Shown here piece by piece: positions 22,323 to 32,996 of a stretch of 64,000 bases of DNA (position 1 is its first letter; every line of letters begins with the position of its first letter). The position numbers were made by a program, and so were the translations under genes. The notes under the pieces were generated by a model. It did no database searches, had not been told where the DNA came from, and saw only the letters and a list, made by a program, of their open reading frames with translations. The stretch comes from Ustulina deusta (taxonomy: Eukaryota > Ascomycota > Sordariomycetes > Xylariales > Xylariaceae): positions 1,488,001 to 1,552,000 of the forward strand of contig JAJNNX010000003.1 of NCBI GenBank assembly GCA_023159155.1, written 5' to 3'.

Positions 22323-24137
22323 TTACTTGTGAATCTCCTTCAGTGAAAACTCCTCCCACGTCATCTCGTCCAGGTCATCGAAGGCGCCCTCATCGACGCG
22401 CACCACTTCGCTCCAACCCCGGATCAGTCCCCGCCAGTAACACTTCTCCGCCGCGGGGCTGAAGTAACCCCCGTCCTCGAACAGCGCGCGCTGCCGCCTC
22501 GCGATGCCCTCGGCGATGCGCGGGTGCGCCTCCAGCCAGGCCACCGTGGCCTCGAGATCGCTCCAGTCCGGCGCCACGAAGACGATATTCGCCTCGGACG
22601 CGTCGTGCTCCGTCGGCCACGCGCCGCGCACCCACTGTGCCGGATACGGCGCCAGCGGGGGCGGCTTCTCGCGGTCTCCGAGGTCGATCGGGCGACGGGG
22701 CAAACCGCCAGACGTCTCCTCCGTCTTGCTCCCGTCCTCCTGCATCCACTGCTGCGGCTCGACGGCCGAGGGGAAGAAGGAAGAGAGCAGCGAGCGGAGC
22801 GAGAGGCGGGATGTCGATGACGACGAAGAAGAAGAAGAAGAAGATGGTGGGGACGAGGAGAAAGAGTCGGCGGCCGCGGGATCCAGGGTGTAGCTGAAGA
22901 CGGGCCGCAGGAGATGCGTGACGTGCTGGATCCAGGCCACGGGGGGCGTGAGCACCACGCTCGCGCACAGGTTGTGGAACTGGAAGCGCCCGCTGTACGT
23001 CACGCCCTCGGTGTGGATGATGTACTTGTACCGGCAGAAGTCCTCGATGCGCAGGGCGTTGCTCGCGTTGCGCTCGCCCGTCGGGGTTTTCGAAGATGAC
23101 GACGACGACGCCCAGTCGAGAGCCTCGATATCGGCCCATGTCCTCGCGCTAGGGTTTCCGTTTCTGTTGTTGTTGTTGTCGTCGTCGCCGGCGGCGGTCC
23201 CGAAGGCCCGCACCAGATTCTGCCGCAGACGTCCGGCCCGCGGGTTGTTGAACCACGTGGTGCCGCGCCACACGGCGCGCGGGATCTTGTCGGCGAACGG
23301 GACGGCCGCTTCGATCTGCGAGATGGCCCGCGCGGCGCGCGGCAGCGACCCGATGAAGGGCAGCGGCCACGAGTAGAAGCTGAAGTGCGGGATCGCGAAG
23401 AACCGCTTCGCGGCGCCCGAGGCCGTCTGCTGGAGCGCGGGGTCCGCGGGCCGCGAGTACGAGAACGTGCCGGCCTGCGGGTCGTCGTGGTGGTTGAAGG
23501 CGAAGACGGTGTCGGGGATGTGGGAGAAGGGGGATGCCCGGGACGAAGACGCCGGGCGCGGCCATGTCAGGAGCGCGTTGGCGATCTGGTGGAGCGTTGC
23601 CGCCCGGTGCGCTAGCATGTCTCTGCTTAGATCACCCTTCCGCGCGGCCGAGAGGATGTAGAGCTGTGGTGCCCGTTAGTTAGCGTGGCCCCTTTTTCCC
23701 GTGTCCGGTCCGTGATCACCCCCCCGGCACCTCCTTACCTGGCCGTCCCGGATCCGCGCCACCAGAGGCCCGAGGTCGTTCGGGGACCGCTCGAGCTTGA
23801 ACGGGCCCTTGGCTACCTCGTTGTCCACCTGCTCCAGCAGACCGGGGAAGCTCGCGCGGCACTGGTCCTCGGTCAGGAAGCGATTGCTTAGTAAGTCTGG
23901 GGGGAGAGCATTGTGTCTCCCCCCCTCCTCCTCCTCCCTCTGTCGCTCCTGCGGCCGGGACTGGGACTGGGACTGGTACACTTCCGGGTTCGTCGATCGC
24001 GAGCCGTCTAGACTCTCGTCCGGCACCACCAGAAAGCAGTAGATGGCGAGGCAGAGGACCGAGATGACCACGATCTGCCGCAGACGCGCCGTCTGCTTCG
24101 CGCTGCGATGATGATGATGCATATGCGAGACGCCCAT
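22323..24137 (-). CDS. GT90 (CAP10-like) glycosyltransferase, apparent frameshift
   Basis: Exon 1 (24137-23739, 133 codons) encodes a type II membrane protein start: short cytosolic tail with a His run, then IVVISVLCLAIYCFLVV as the signal anchor, then a stem rich in Gln/Glu. Exon 2 runs 23661-22323 and carries the GT90 core (IPRAVWRGTTWFNNPRAG, RYKYIIHTEGVTYSGRF, the latter the nucleotide-sugar region). GT90 enzymes are Golgi transferases such as cryptococcal Cap10 and Cxt1; the substrate here is unknown. Donor CAG-GTAAGG and acceptor CACAG fit well and begin exon 2 with LYILSA, but reading on hits TGA within four codons, while RKGDLSRDMLAHR continues one base away. A single extra base near 23644-23652 would explain it. 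A poly-Ser tract from a GAA/CTT repeat (about 22815-22850) sits within the enzyme. Confidence 0.82.
22815..22850. repeat. GAC/GAA triplet repeat encoding poly-Ser
   Basis: In-frame GAA-rich triplet tract (minus strand TTC/TCG) giving about ten serines in a row in the GT90 protein. Confidence 0.75.
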
Positions 24138-26012
24138 CCTTCGTTCAATGCGTTTTAGCTATCGTAAGACCACTGGGAAAATCGAAGCCGATCCTCTTTT
24201 CTAAATCATCGTTTCGCCCGTTGCTTCTCTTTCGACAACTGATGTCATCCAGCAAGCACCGAGTCGGCTTCCGTGGGCGTTCGTTGTCCCGTCCCGCGAC
24301 TGATATACAAGTATGCTGGCTCGCTTCGCTGGGGAGCCTACTTTGTAGCCCGCGCCGCCAAGCTATGAGGAAACCGAGAAAGAAGCAGAACGGAAACGAA
24401 GGGTGGGTTTTTTTGCAATGTGAGCCCCCCAATCGCAGGCGGACGCGAATGGGCAGGTATGCCGGATCGTCTCATCTTATAAGTGTCTCCGGGACATGTG
24501 CCTCCGAAACGGGGAATATGGTTCCTGTTTTTGTCCGTCGTTTCTGTTCTGTTCCTGGGTCTCGCTTCTTTCTTATGGGATTCGACCCGAGTTGCATGCA
24601 TGCATAAATGGATCTACATTACAGGGTCCCTTTTCGTGGGGAAAATTGATTACCGGTACGTGGTAAACTTTCCCCGTCCTAGAAGCACTGGGTATGTTAT
24701 TATTCGGTGTAGGCTTTTCATATAGGGAGCTATTAATGGGGAGAATTCCCAATACCCAGTTGGAACAGAATGAAGATTTTGGCAGTTTAGGAAAGGCTTA
24801 TAAAGTGGAAGAGTGATATATATATTAATTGCGACCTGCGCTCTGTCGTAGTAGGTATACGCGCTCAAATAACAGCATACTAATCCTATCAACTAATTGG
24901 GTACTGTATAAGCGTACCTAAGCCCCATTAAGTAGGTCTTTTTCCGTCGACAGAAAAGACTTCTAAATCCAGTGTAGGACCAGGAACAAATGCCCGGCTT
25001 TCCACTATGTTCTCCCGATCATGGTGAGTTCCACTTCCATATCCCTGTTCGATCGATCCTTTCTACTTTCGCTTAGACCATTGTTGCTGAAATGTGCTGA
25101 TCTGTTTCCTTGCTGCGCTCAATCTGTCTTCATTGGCGTCTCTTTTGCCGGGCATAAGCAGCCTTGCTGCCAGTGTTGGCTCTTCGCTGCGATATAATTC
25201 GAGCATAGGGGAGGATTCGTGGCTTTTACCCCTGTGACTAACCCCCGTTCAGCTTTCAAATATTGCCGAAAAGGACTATTCATCTCGCTAATCTCACACA
25301 ACTAGGAACACCGGTAGGGGAATGACCACTTACAGCTCGCTATCGGCTGTGAGCAAAGGCGATAGTGGGATTGAAGCTTTCGACATCCTTCTGCTGTCTT
25401 TGACTTTTGGTGGCTGAACTACCGTATATAATCAGTAGAATGAGGTATATTTTTCTTGAGCGAGTGACAACTTCAATTGATAGAACGAGTTATATTGATG
25501 ACATGGAAATTAATCGGGAACATATCTCTTGAGATTACGGGTTCTTATATCACAATAGCTAGTCAGTTCCCAGACGAACAGTGATTACTGATAGAATGGT
25601 CCTAAGCAATGTCCTAATCTAAATGACTTGAGGCATCTGAGGCCTCGCGAATACAGATCTTGAGCAATGGCATTCTACTCGTACAGGAGGAATGGCGGCT
25701 AGACTAGGACTCGTTATGCGCAGGTGCGCGTAGTGTAGGACTCGGTTGGCCTCTCTGCGTACATCCACCAACTGGTAAGCAAGCACACTTCCCATTTAGC
25801 CCCAAGGATCCACTTGGACAGGCCCTGTAAGTAATTCGGCTACTTGGCAAGGACCAAATCGTCAATTCGACATAGGTATGTAGTATACCCATACTATCCT
25901 ATCTCAATGATATTCTAAGAGTATTGAAACACCCGCATATACTACATCAGCTATTTATAGGACTTTCGTTAAGCCTCTAGACACTTACCTAAACACAAGA
26001 GGGCGCCTAACA
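24138..26012. other. Intergenic, no gene recognised
   Basis: The first few hundred bases are the GT90 promoter. The rest is AT-rich without a supported frame. Confidence 0.55.
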
Positions 26013-27492
26013 ATGCTACCAACACGTAGCGGTGACGATGATAGTAGAAGGAGTACTATAGATTCAGTCTCGATTTTCAACGAGTCTGCGATAGAGCTTC
26101 CTCCCTATAGGTCATTAAGTTATACAATCGGCGATATCCGCTTGCCTGCATCTTTTCAAAGTTATCGAAGCCAGAGCTTCAGATCTTGAGCAATTGAACC
26201 AATATCTGGCTAGACTAAGCGCCGAAAGCGCCGTATCTGAACAAGAAAAATCCAAGATTGATAATTCAATAACGCGTTCTAAAGGCACAGAGCTCAATCT
26301 GCCGAAAATTAAGGATTTATCTAACGCGATAACGGACAGGGTATCATCATGGAGGTGATCAAGCGATGAAAGCCGTGCTGCTGCAAGAGAATTTATTGAA
26401 ACACGAAAGAAACAGGCTATTGAGAAGGTCACCCTAGTAATAGCCCAATGGCTTCGATTCTAGTTCATACAGGCACACAAGACCACGCACGAAGCTACAA
26501 TTGGTTCTTTCGAACGTGGGACCACCTCATCTGCTACATCGGGCCAGACCTCAGAAGATCAATTTCAACGGGCAAGAAAAAGAAAGCTACGCGACAGAAA
26601 TAATGACAATGGCGGCAATGCTAAACCGCCCCATTCAGGAGCCGACGACAAGAAAGGCAAGGGAAAAGAGGTATTAAGGCTTGCCTGCCCCTACTTAAAA
26701 TACAATCCAACAAAATATCAAGGGTGGCCAATCTATCCCGGCCCGGGGTAGGTGGACGTTCATCGAGTCAAGTGAGTCTTGCTAGCAACATGAAAGCCCA
26801 CAACGCTGACAATGGCATATAGGGAGCATCTACAGCGTAAACATCGGCAAGCGAAGTTCAGATGTGTGCGTTGTTGGGAACGCTTCGAATCCGAGCACAG
26901 CTACGTCGATCACCAAAGAGCTCCCATGCCGTGCGAATTAAGAGAGAGCAAACCGATAGAAGGCTTTGACGCGGCTCAATAGAGACAACTTCCATCGAGG
27001 AAGAAGAAAAGCCGTACTGTTTCCGGGATTGATAAATAGAGAGCTGTTTTTCAAATCCTATTTCCACATGTTTTGGTAGACAAGATCCCATCCCCCTTAG
27101 CACACTGAACGAAAACTCCGATCCTTCTCTCTAACCGATTGAAAGTCTACGAGTATGAAGAGCTTACAAGTTTAACAACACGGTCTCACGATACTTTGAC
27201 TAAATGCGAGGAATTCGTTCTTCGCGAGATACCGCTACGGTTACAGCAGATCCTCACTACAGAATTCGATAGAGACTTCCAGGTCATAGGGCAAAGACTT
27301 AAATCTCGAGCGATCAAATCTACCAAGGCCCTCATAGCAAGCTTATTCCGGGAGTTTCGAAGACTACACCAACAGGGCACCGCCACAGCTATAACACCGG
27401 AACCTAAGAGGCCGCAGGGTCATGCAAGCCTAATCCTCATGATTCGATTCAATAGAAAACAGCACAAGTTTCTGGGATGCTACAAATCTTAG
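26013..27492 (+). pseudogene. Decayed C2H2-type zinc-finger gene of a fungal repeat family
   Basis: Read across frames, the segment keeps a whole protein pattern: RLPASFQ, VIEARASDLEQLNQYLARL, FERGTTSSATSGQ, LACPYLKYNPTKYQGWPIYPG, then HRVK-EHLQRKHR-AKFRCVRCWERF and DHQRAPMPC. The last blocks are the CX4C/C2H2-like finger typical of a family widespread in Sordariomycetes. An intact intron (26772-26822, GTGAGT, branch GCTGAC, TATAG) still joins HRVK to EHLQ. The gene is broken by stops at 26356, 26461, 26749, 26980 and 27037 and by frame changes near 26150 and between about 27080 and 27140. Two stops (26749, 27037) replace an expected Trp (TGG to TAG), which is what RIP produces. The ancestral function of the family is not known. 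Confidence 0.85.
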
Positions 27493-28511
27493 CTTTAATT
27501 TCTCCCTCACCGATGGAAGTACCTGAGGACACCGATACTCACGGCGCACTAAAAGATCGGGAGAACTGCGCTTAGAAACACACCGATTATGGATACGAGT
27601 CAAACAACCCAGAGCGACCCAATGAACAGGCCATGGATGCAAGATAGATATACATCCCTCTAACGAAAAAGGATTGATAAAACGATCTTAGAAGCAGATT
27701 GACACATGATCAATGCTTCACGAAGACACGGAACCAACTGATAACTTTTCAACCCTAACAATGAAGCTTAAACATACTGTACGAGCCACTGAATACTAAA
27801 CCCCCGATCCCTTCATACCAACCACTTCAGATCATCCTCCATGTTTGAGGTGCAATGCAATTATTCAAAGATCTTTGCAATTTAGACATGTGCCTCATTC
27901 TTATTGTCCAGAACATGCGTGGCAGGATGTGCTACAAGCCCGTTGGCTCCAAAGGTAGGGTCCCGATAACTACTAAACCATCCTTGCTAAGAAATCCACG
28001 AAGTACTATCTATCTACTGATAATATCTACCAGGGTCTCGATCAGTGTATTTACCAAGCGCAGTTCTTCTCATCCTGCCCGACTTTTGGAAAGTAGACAC
28101 GGGGTTGGGTAACGAAAGTGAATTTAAAGATGCGCAGTCGATGGTCTCTGGGTCTGTCGCGCGTACCTATAATTAATTACAGAGGGAGAAAGCCAAAACT
28201 CGATTGTAAATACCATGGGCAATGTTATTACTTAGCATCACAGCTCAGTCTAACTCGGCTATCTACATGATAATCTCTCCTGTACCACGTCTAATCTAGA
28301 CTAGCCAATGCCACTAATAATAAAGAAGCGGGGGAGGTCCTTTTCACCGCTCTTCGCTCTCCCAGATCACTCACTCACTCACTTCCTAGGCTGCCTCTCG
28401 ACTCCTCGGGAAACCAATTGCCAAAGTTGACGACATCATCGCACAGGGGCAACTACGCCATCAGAGTCCACGCCAACCCGTAGATCGTGCTCCTCACCGA
28501 AAGAAAAAAAA
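27493..28511. other. Spacer between pseudogene and ABM gene
   Basis: May include the faded 3' end of the zinc-finger relic. The last 150 bases look like promoter and leader of the next gene. No intact gene is seen. Confidence 0.5.
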
Positions 28512-28841
28512 ATGGTATACACGATCGTGGTGCACCTCCGCGCCAAGCCCGGCAAAGAGAACATCGCCAAGGTGCACGCGAAGCTCAACGAGGCGTCGGC
28601 CATCTACTCGCGCGACAAGGAGACCATCTCGTGGTTCGTGATGCAGAGCGTGCGCGACCCGCAGGACTTCACCATCGTGGAGCGCTACGAGAACGAGGGC
28701 AGCCAGAAATACCACCTCGAGAACCCGTACTGGAAGACCTTCGACCCCTTCGTCGTGCCGCTGCTCGAGAAGCCCATGGACCTGCGGCGGTTCGAGGAAC
28801 TCGCGCCCGTCGAGGGCGAGGACGCCCTGCTGGCGCAGTAG
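28512..28841 (+). CDS. ABM-domain (dimeric alpha-beta barrel) small protein
   Basis: An intronless 109-aa protein. It opens with VYTIVVHLRAKPGKENIAKV and continues with a helix and the FTIVERYENEGSQKYHLENPY segment, the pattern of antibiotic-biosynthesis-monooxygenase (ABM) proteins such as YgiN-type quinol monooxygenases. Members form dimers and need no cofactor, or have lost activity; the substrate here cannot be predicted. Codon use is strongly GC3-biased compared with the relic upstream, which suggests a well-expressed gene. Poly-A just before the ATG (28501-28511) is a favourable start context. Neighbours give no pathway. Confidence 0.87.
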   Translation: MVYTIVVHLRAKPGKENIAKVHAKLNEASAIYSRDKETISWFVMQSVRDPQDFTIVERYENEGSQKYHLENPYWKTFDPFVVPLLEKPMDLRRFEELAPVEGEDALLAQ

Positions 28842-30631
28842 TGGTGGTAGCGTGCGTGGACCGTAGGTAGTTTCGGTGAATCTGGTTCGCGAGTCTGAGC
28901 TCAACTTGACGAAGAGTCGAAAAAGGGGAAAGAAAGGTGGAGCGCGTTAGAACGGCGGGAAAGCGGTCTCGTTACAACCTCAGTTGAGGGTTTGCTCTTC
29001 TCGCAAAGCGGTTGTCTTTTCCTGCCTGGCTTTTGCGTTGTATGGATAGGACTTTTCATGTTAACTCCAGCAACCAATGAACTGCCAATATCCCCAATGG
29101 TTACTGTCCGTGCGCCGTCTATGTGATAGGACTTAAGCTGAGATGGAGCGTACCGAGTTCTACAAGGTATAATAAGGCTGTAGGCTGTGGCCTAGGCCAG
29201 TGTATGCAAGATGTGAGCAGTCCTAAATATATTGTAGTCGAAAGGTATGATTCGCTTGTGATGTATCATCGATCACAACGACGTTTCATTGTTCCTCTCA
29301 CAAGGCATCCAACCCATATTAGTATCCTTGGCAAGCGGCGCAACCCGCCGACCTTCCCGTTTTTAGTGGTGTTCCTTGCAGCTCCGGGTTAGTAGTGCCG
29401 TGCCGCTACCTACCGACATGTAAGTAAGTAGGTATTGTATACTACGTAAGAGTGTAGGCGAGATCTCACCCGAAGCAGAAGCGGGACTAACACGAGCCGG
29501 CACATACCGAGGTACATGCCTGATCAACTCTACTAAGCACTTCGAAGACAACCAATCAGTCAAGTAAAATAGGAAAATTAGGAGAACCTAGCAGTATGTA
29601 CATTCAAGGGCCTTGATTAGAATATAAATGTTTTTTTTTTTTTTTTAGAATTTGTTCAGTTTATTTTTGAAACACTAGCGTTTAGATGGGTTATACAATG
29701 CGCGCTGTGTTATGTTCGTCTCACTTCCGAGCGGAGCGAAGGCCGGAGCAGAAAAAGGACAACTGTTGCATCACTACCTACTCCTATCGAGATCGCATGG
29801 CCCTAATACACTGAACTATTGCGCGAGAGCAATAGACACAAGGAGATGAATGCCATCTTAGTTGCGATTGGTTGGGGGGGCGGATGTGACGATGCTTGAA
29901 TGCGCTTGCGATAGGTCCATTTGTCAGGCTTTAGTAAATATGCCAAGATAATTAGCCACAATATCAACTGATGACTTCGAACTCTGTGAGGCCAACAAGA
30001 AGCCTTGTCTGTGTAATACATAGTGAACATACCAGTACCTGAAAGGCCCAATCTAACCCTAGCTAGAAGGCATAAAGATCTCGAGCTGGCAATAGCAGGA
30101 GTGCAGTGCAGGAGTACTGTGCTTTCATAAAGGTATGTCTTGTGGTTCTCGCTCAGACATACTATAAATCTGGATGATAAATAAGACCATGAGTAGTTGC
30201 GGTGAAATAGGTATTCACCACATCATGCACAGCGCTAAGACGATGCAAGTATCCTAGTCGTCGTTCCATTATCGCTCCTATTTCTTGAATTTCGGTGATG
30301 CTGAAGCGGACAGGTTCAAGTGGAGTGGCATGCCATCTACTCCCGGTGTGTGTCATCCGCGTAGGCTTGACCTCAGGGTATCCTGTAGGATGCGACGGCC
30401 TTCTGCTATGCCAAGATGCTTTCATGTCCAAAGACGACGGCCAAGGCTATATGTAGAAGCACCAGTGTACCTCTAGGTATTAGTCTGTGATCCTAGAGTT
30501 AGCGCTAAGGTGAGTAGGAAGAATGGACCTCGAAGATTAAACTTGCATCATCTATGCCACGCCTCTGCTTCTCTATATGAGCAGCACCTTGCTCATCTCA
30601 CTCCATTTTCTCCTTTGTTATCGCGGTAATC
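28842..30631. other. Intergenic, no gene recognised
   Basis: Contains a 16-base T run at 29631-29646 and short unsupported frames. The last 100 bases are a pyrimidine-rich leader for the kelch gene. Confidence 0.55.
29631..29646. repeat. T16 homopolymer
   Basis: Sixteen consecutive T. No target-site duplication or element body is recognised beside it. Confidence 0.8.
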
Positions 30632-32747
30632 ATGATGGCGCGTTTAGGCGGCTGTGGGTGCCTCTTCATGCTGTCACTATCCTTCTTAGCAGGGTGTATT
30701 TTTGTTCTTTCGATGTTGCAACAGGTCTATGGGCGTTCTATGTGCAGTATCTTAGACCAAAGAAGTATGTCGAATCCGAAAGCCGTATGGATAGGTCCAG
30801 TTACTGATTGCTGAAACTGAGTGTAGCCGCGATCGTTGACGACCGACTTTTCTTTTGTAGTGGAAACTACTTGTTTAACGATGATGGCCTCCCACGACAT
30901 ACCACCTCGTCTATATACTGGATCTATTTGAACGATACGCTTGATGTGACGGGTCCCCTCGATATGGCACTGCTAGGTTCAAGAGACCTACCCAGCGGGA
31001 GTCTCAGCGGTGGAATTAATTCGGACTCCGGCGGCACTGCTGGCACATTCTTCTATGACCATACTACGTTATACCCATATGCTGGTCTGGTTGGGTCCGA
31101 GGCCGAGTAAGCAATTCGCTGAGTCTTTCTTTCTTTCGTCCTTGTTTGGCGGCTTTTACAGTACAAGGCTTCTATTCGGGCTAAAATTATGTTCCAGAAG
31201 CACCCCGCCGTGAGATTATGCTCAAAATGAGCGTAGCTGACCTCAAGTGTTGCAGTGGAATCAACAACAATGAGCTTTGGGCGTTTAATTCAAGCAATGA
31301 TAGTTGGAACCCAGTGCAAGTCGAGGGTAGCAGGATCGGTTTTGGCGATAACACCGAAGGTGTTTCTGCGAGTGATCCACGAACAGGAACTTCTTTTTAC
31401 ATGGGAGGTTGGAAAATAGCTTTTAACGGCACATTCAATGGCATCGTCAAGTTCCGAAGTGATATCCCCGACTGGAGCTTTGAGACAGCCGTTAGCGGTA
31501 TACCGGGTCCTAACATACTGAAGGTCTCTATGGTTTATGTTCGGAAGGGTCACGCAGGGGTCTTGATCGCGCTTGGTGGCTACCAAACTGCTTACCCGGG
31601 GACCGAAATTCCCGACTGGCCCTGGGATCAACGTCCGTTCAGCGAGATATTCATTTATGACATTGCGACGAGTACATGGTATCACCAAACCGCCACCGGC
31701 CAACTACCCGATCCTCGTACCGAGTTCTGTGCCGCCGTTTCCGCCGCGCCCGACGATTCGAGCTTCCAGATCACTATCCATGGCGGCTGGGACCAGTTGA
31801 AAAGGCGCGCTTTTAATGACGTTTACGTTCTCAGTGTGCCGTCGTTTCGATGGATCAAAGTAGAAGATTCAGGCAATCCCGATCTTGTGGGGACGGATCA
31901 ACCGGGACGGAACCGTCATAAGTGCGATATGTGGAATGAAACGTCGATGATTGTCACTGGAGGTGAGATAACGTTAGGGGAGTGGGATACCACCTTGCTC
32001 ACTGAGGTGTGTAACCCGGAGTACCCGCCGATCAAAGTGTTGGACACCTCGACGTACACATGGCAAACGGAATTCAACCCTAGTCTAACGTACTCAGTAC
32101 CGGGAGTAGTTACAGCTGTAATTGGAGGAGAGTAAGTAAGACCCCGACAAAAATTTTAGATGATCCCAGTTGCTCACATGCTTAGCTCCTGTGGAGGCGC
32201 CACTCTTGAGGAACCGGAACTTGGGTGGGAATCAGAAGATTTAGCACAGATCTTCGGGCAGACGGTGGTCAGAGACACATATATCCCGCCGGGGAGATCG
32301 AGTCAAAAGGACCCCCCGAACTCCTCGGACTCGGTCCCTTCGGTCCCCTCTAAGACAAATGATCCTTCTGATCTAAACAAGGAAACACCGGACAACGGCC
32401 AAGATAATGTTAGCATTGGCACCGATGCTATCGCAGGCATAGCGGTAGGCGCTGTTGTGGTCGTTGCCAGCGTTTCTGCAGCCGTCTTTTTCTGTTGTTG
32501 GAGAAGGAAGAGCCAGGTAGCGGACGAAGCTACTACACCCAGCACACCGAGCGTGCCCAGCGTCACAACCACCCAGCGAGTAAAGAGATGGCACAAACCC
32601 GAGCTGGACGCGACGGCGGTACAAAGATATGAGCTTGGTGTGGAGAACCACGTTTATGAGATGAACGGTGATAATATAGCGAAGCGGAAGCAGATAGTAC
32701 ACGACCAGGAGAGAGGAGTTTGGCCCAGCGCTTCAGCAATTCACTAA
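30632..32747 (+). CDS. Kelch-repeat protein with signal peptide and membrane anchor
   Basis: Exons 30632-30764, 30827-31106, 31256-32131 and 32186-32747 give 616 aa, all in phase. The N-terminus is a hydrophobic signal (CLFMLSLSFLAGCIFVLSML). Kelch-type blades follow (ALGGY, ITIHGGWD, NDVYVLSVPSFRWIKV, MIVTGGE), forming a beta-propeller with several N-glycosylation sequons. Then come a Ser/Pro-rich stalk, one membrane span (about residues 510-533, IAGIAVGAVVVVASVSAAVFF) and a basic cytosolic tail (CCWRRK...). This layout suggests a type I surface protein with the propeller outside. Such fungal proteins are common near HET and NLR-like genes but have no assigned role. Two start methionines (30632 and 30635) are adjacent and equivalent. 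Confidence 0.88.
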
Positions 32748-32996
32748 GCATGAATAATTAATAAAAAATCACTATGGTATCACATCCTCTTCGCTCAGAA
32801 TACCCTAGTTGTTTCATTGTCCTGATATTCCGTTCGAGTTGACAGTAGCCGGGAACGCGAAATGACCACCAAGGGGAATCAGTGTCCAGCGAGCGACACT
32901 GTTTTAATGATAATATCTGACTTTCTTCAAAACTGGCCCAGTATTGATCTGCAATTCAGGATGGTTCCTCCCGCCATCGTTGATTTCACGTTGCCG

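Noticed and set aside
22390..23376. Several long open frames on both strands over the GT90 gene
   Set aside because: They are shadows in GC-rich coding DNA with Arg/Ala-rich composition and no family pattern.
29600..29700. Poly-T run as the tail of a retroelement
   Set aside because: No element body, reverse transcriptase remnant or target duplication is visible.
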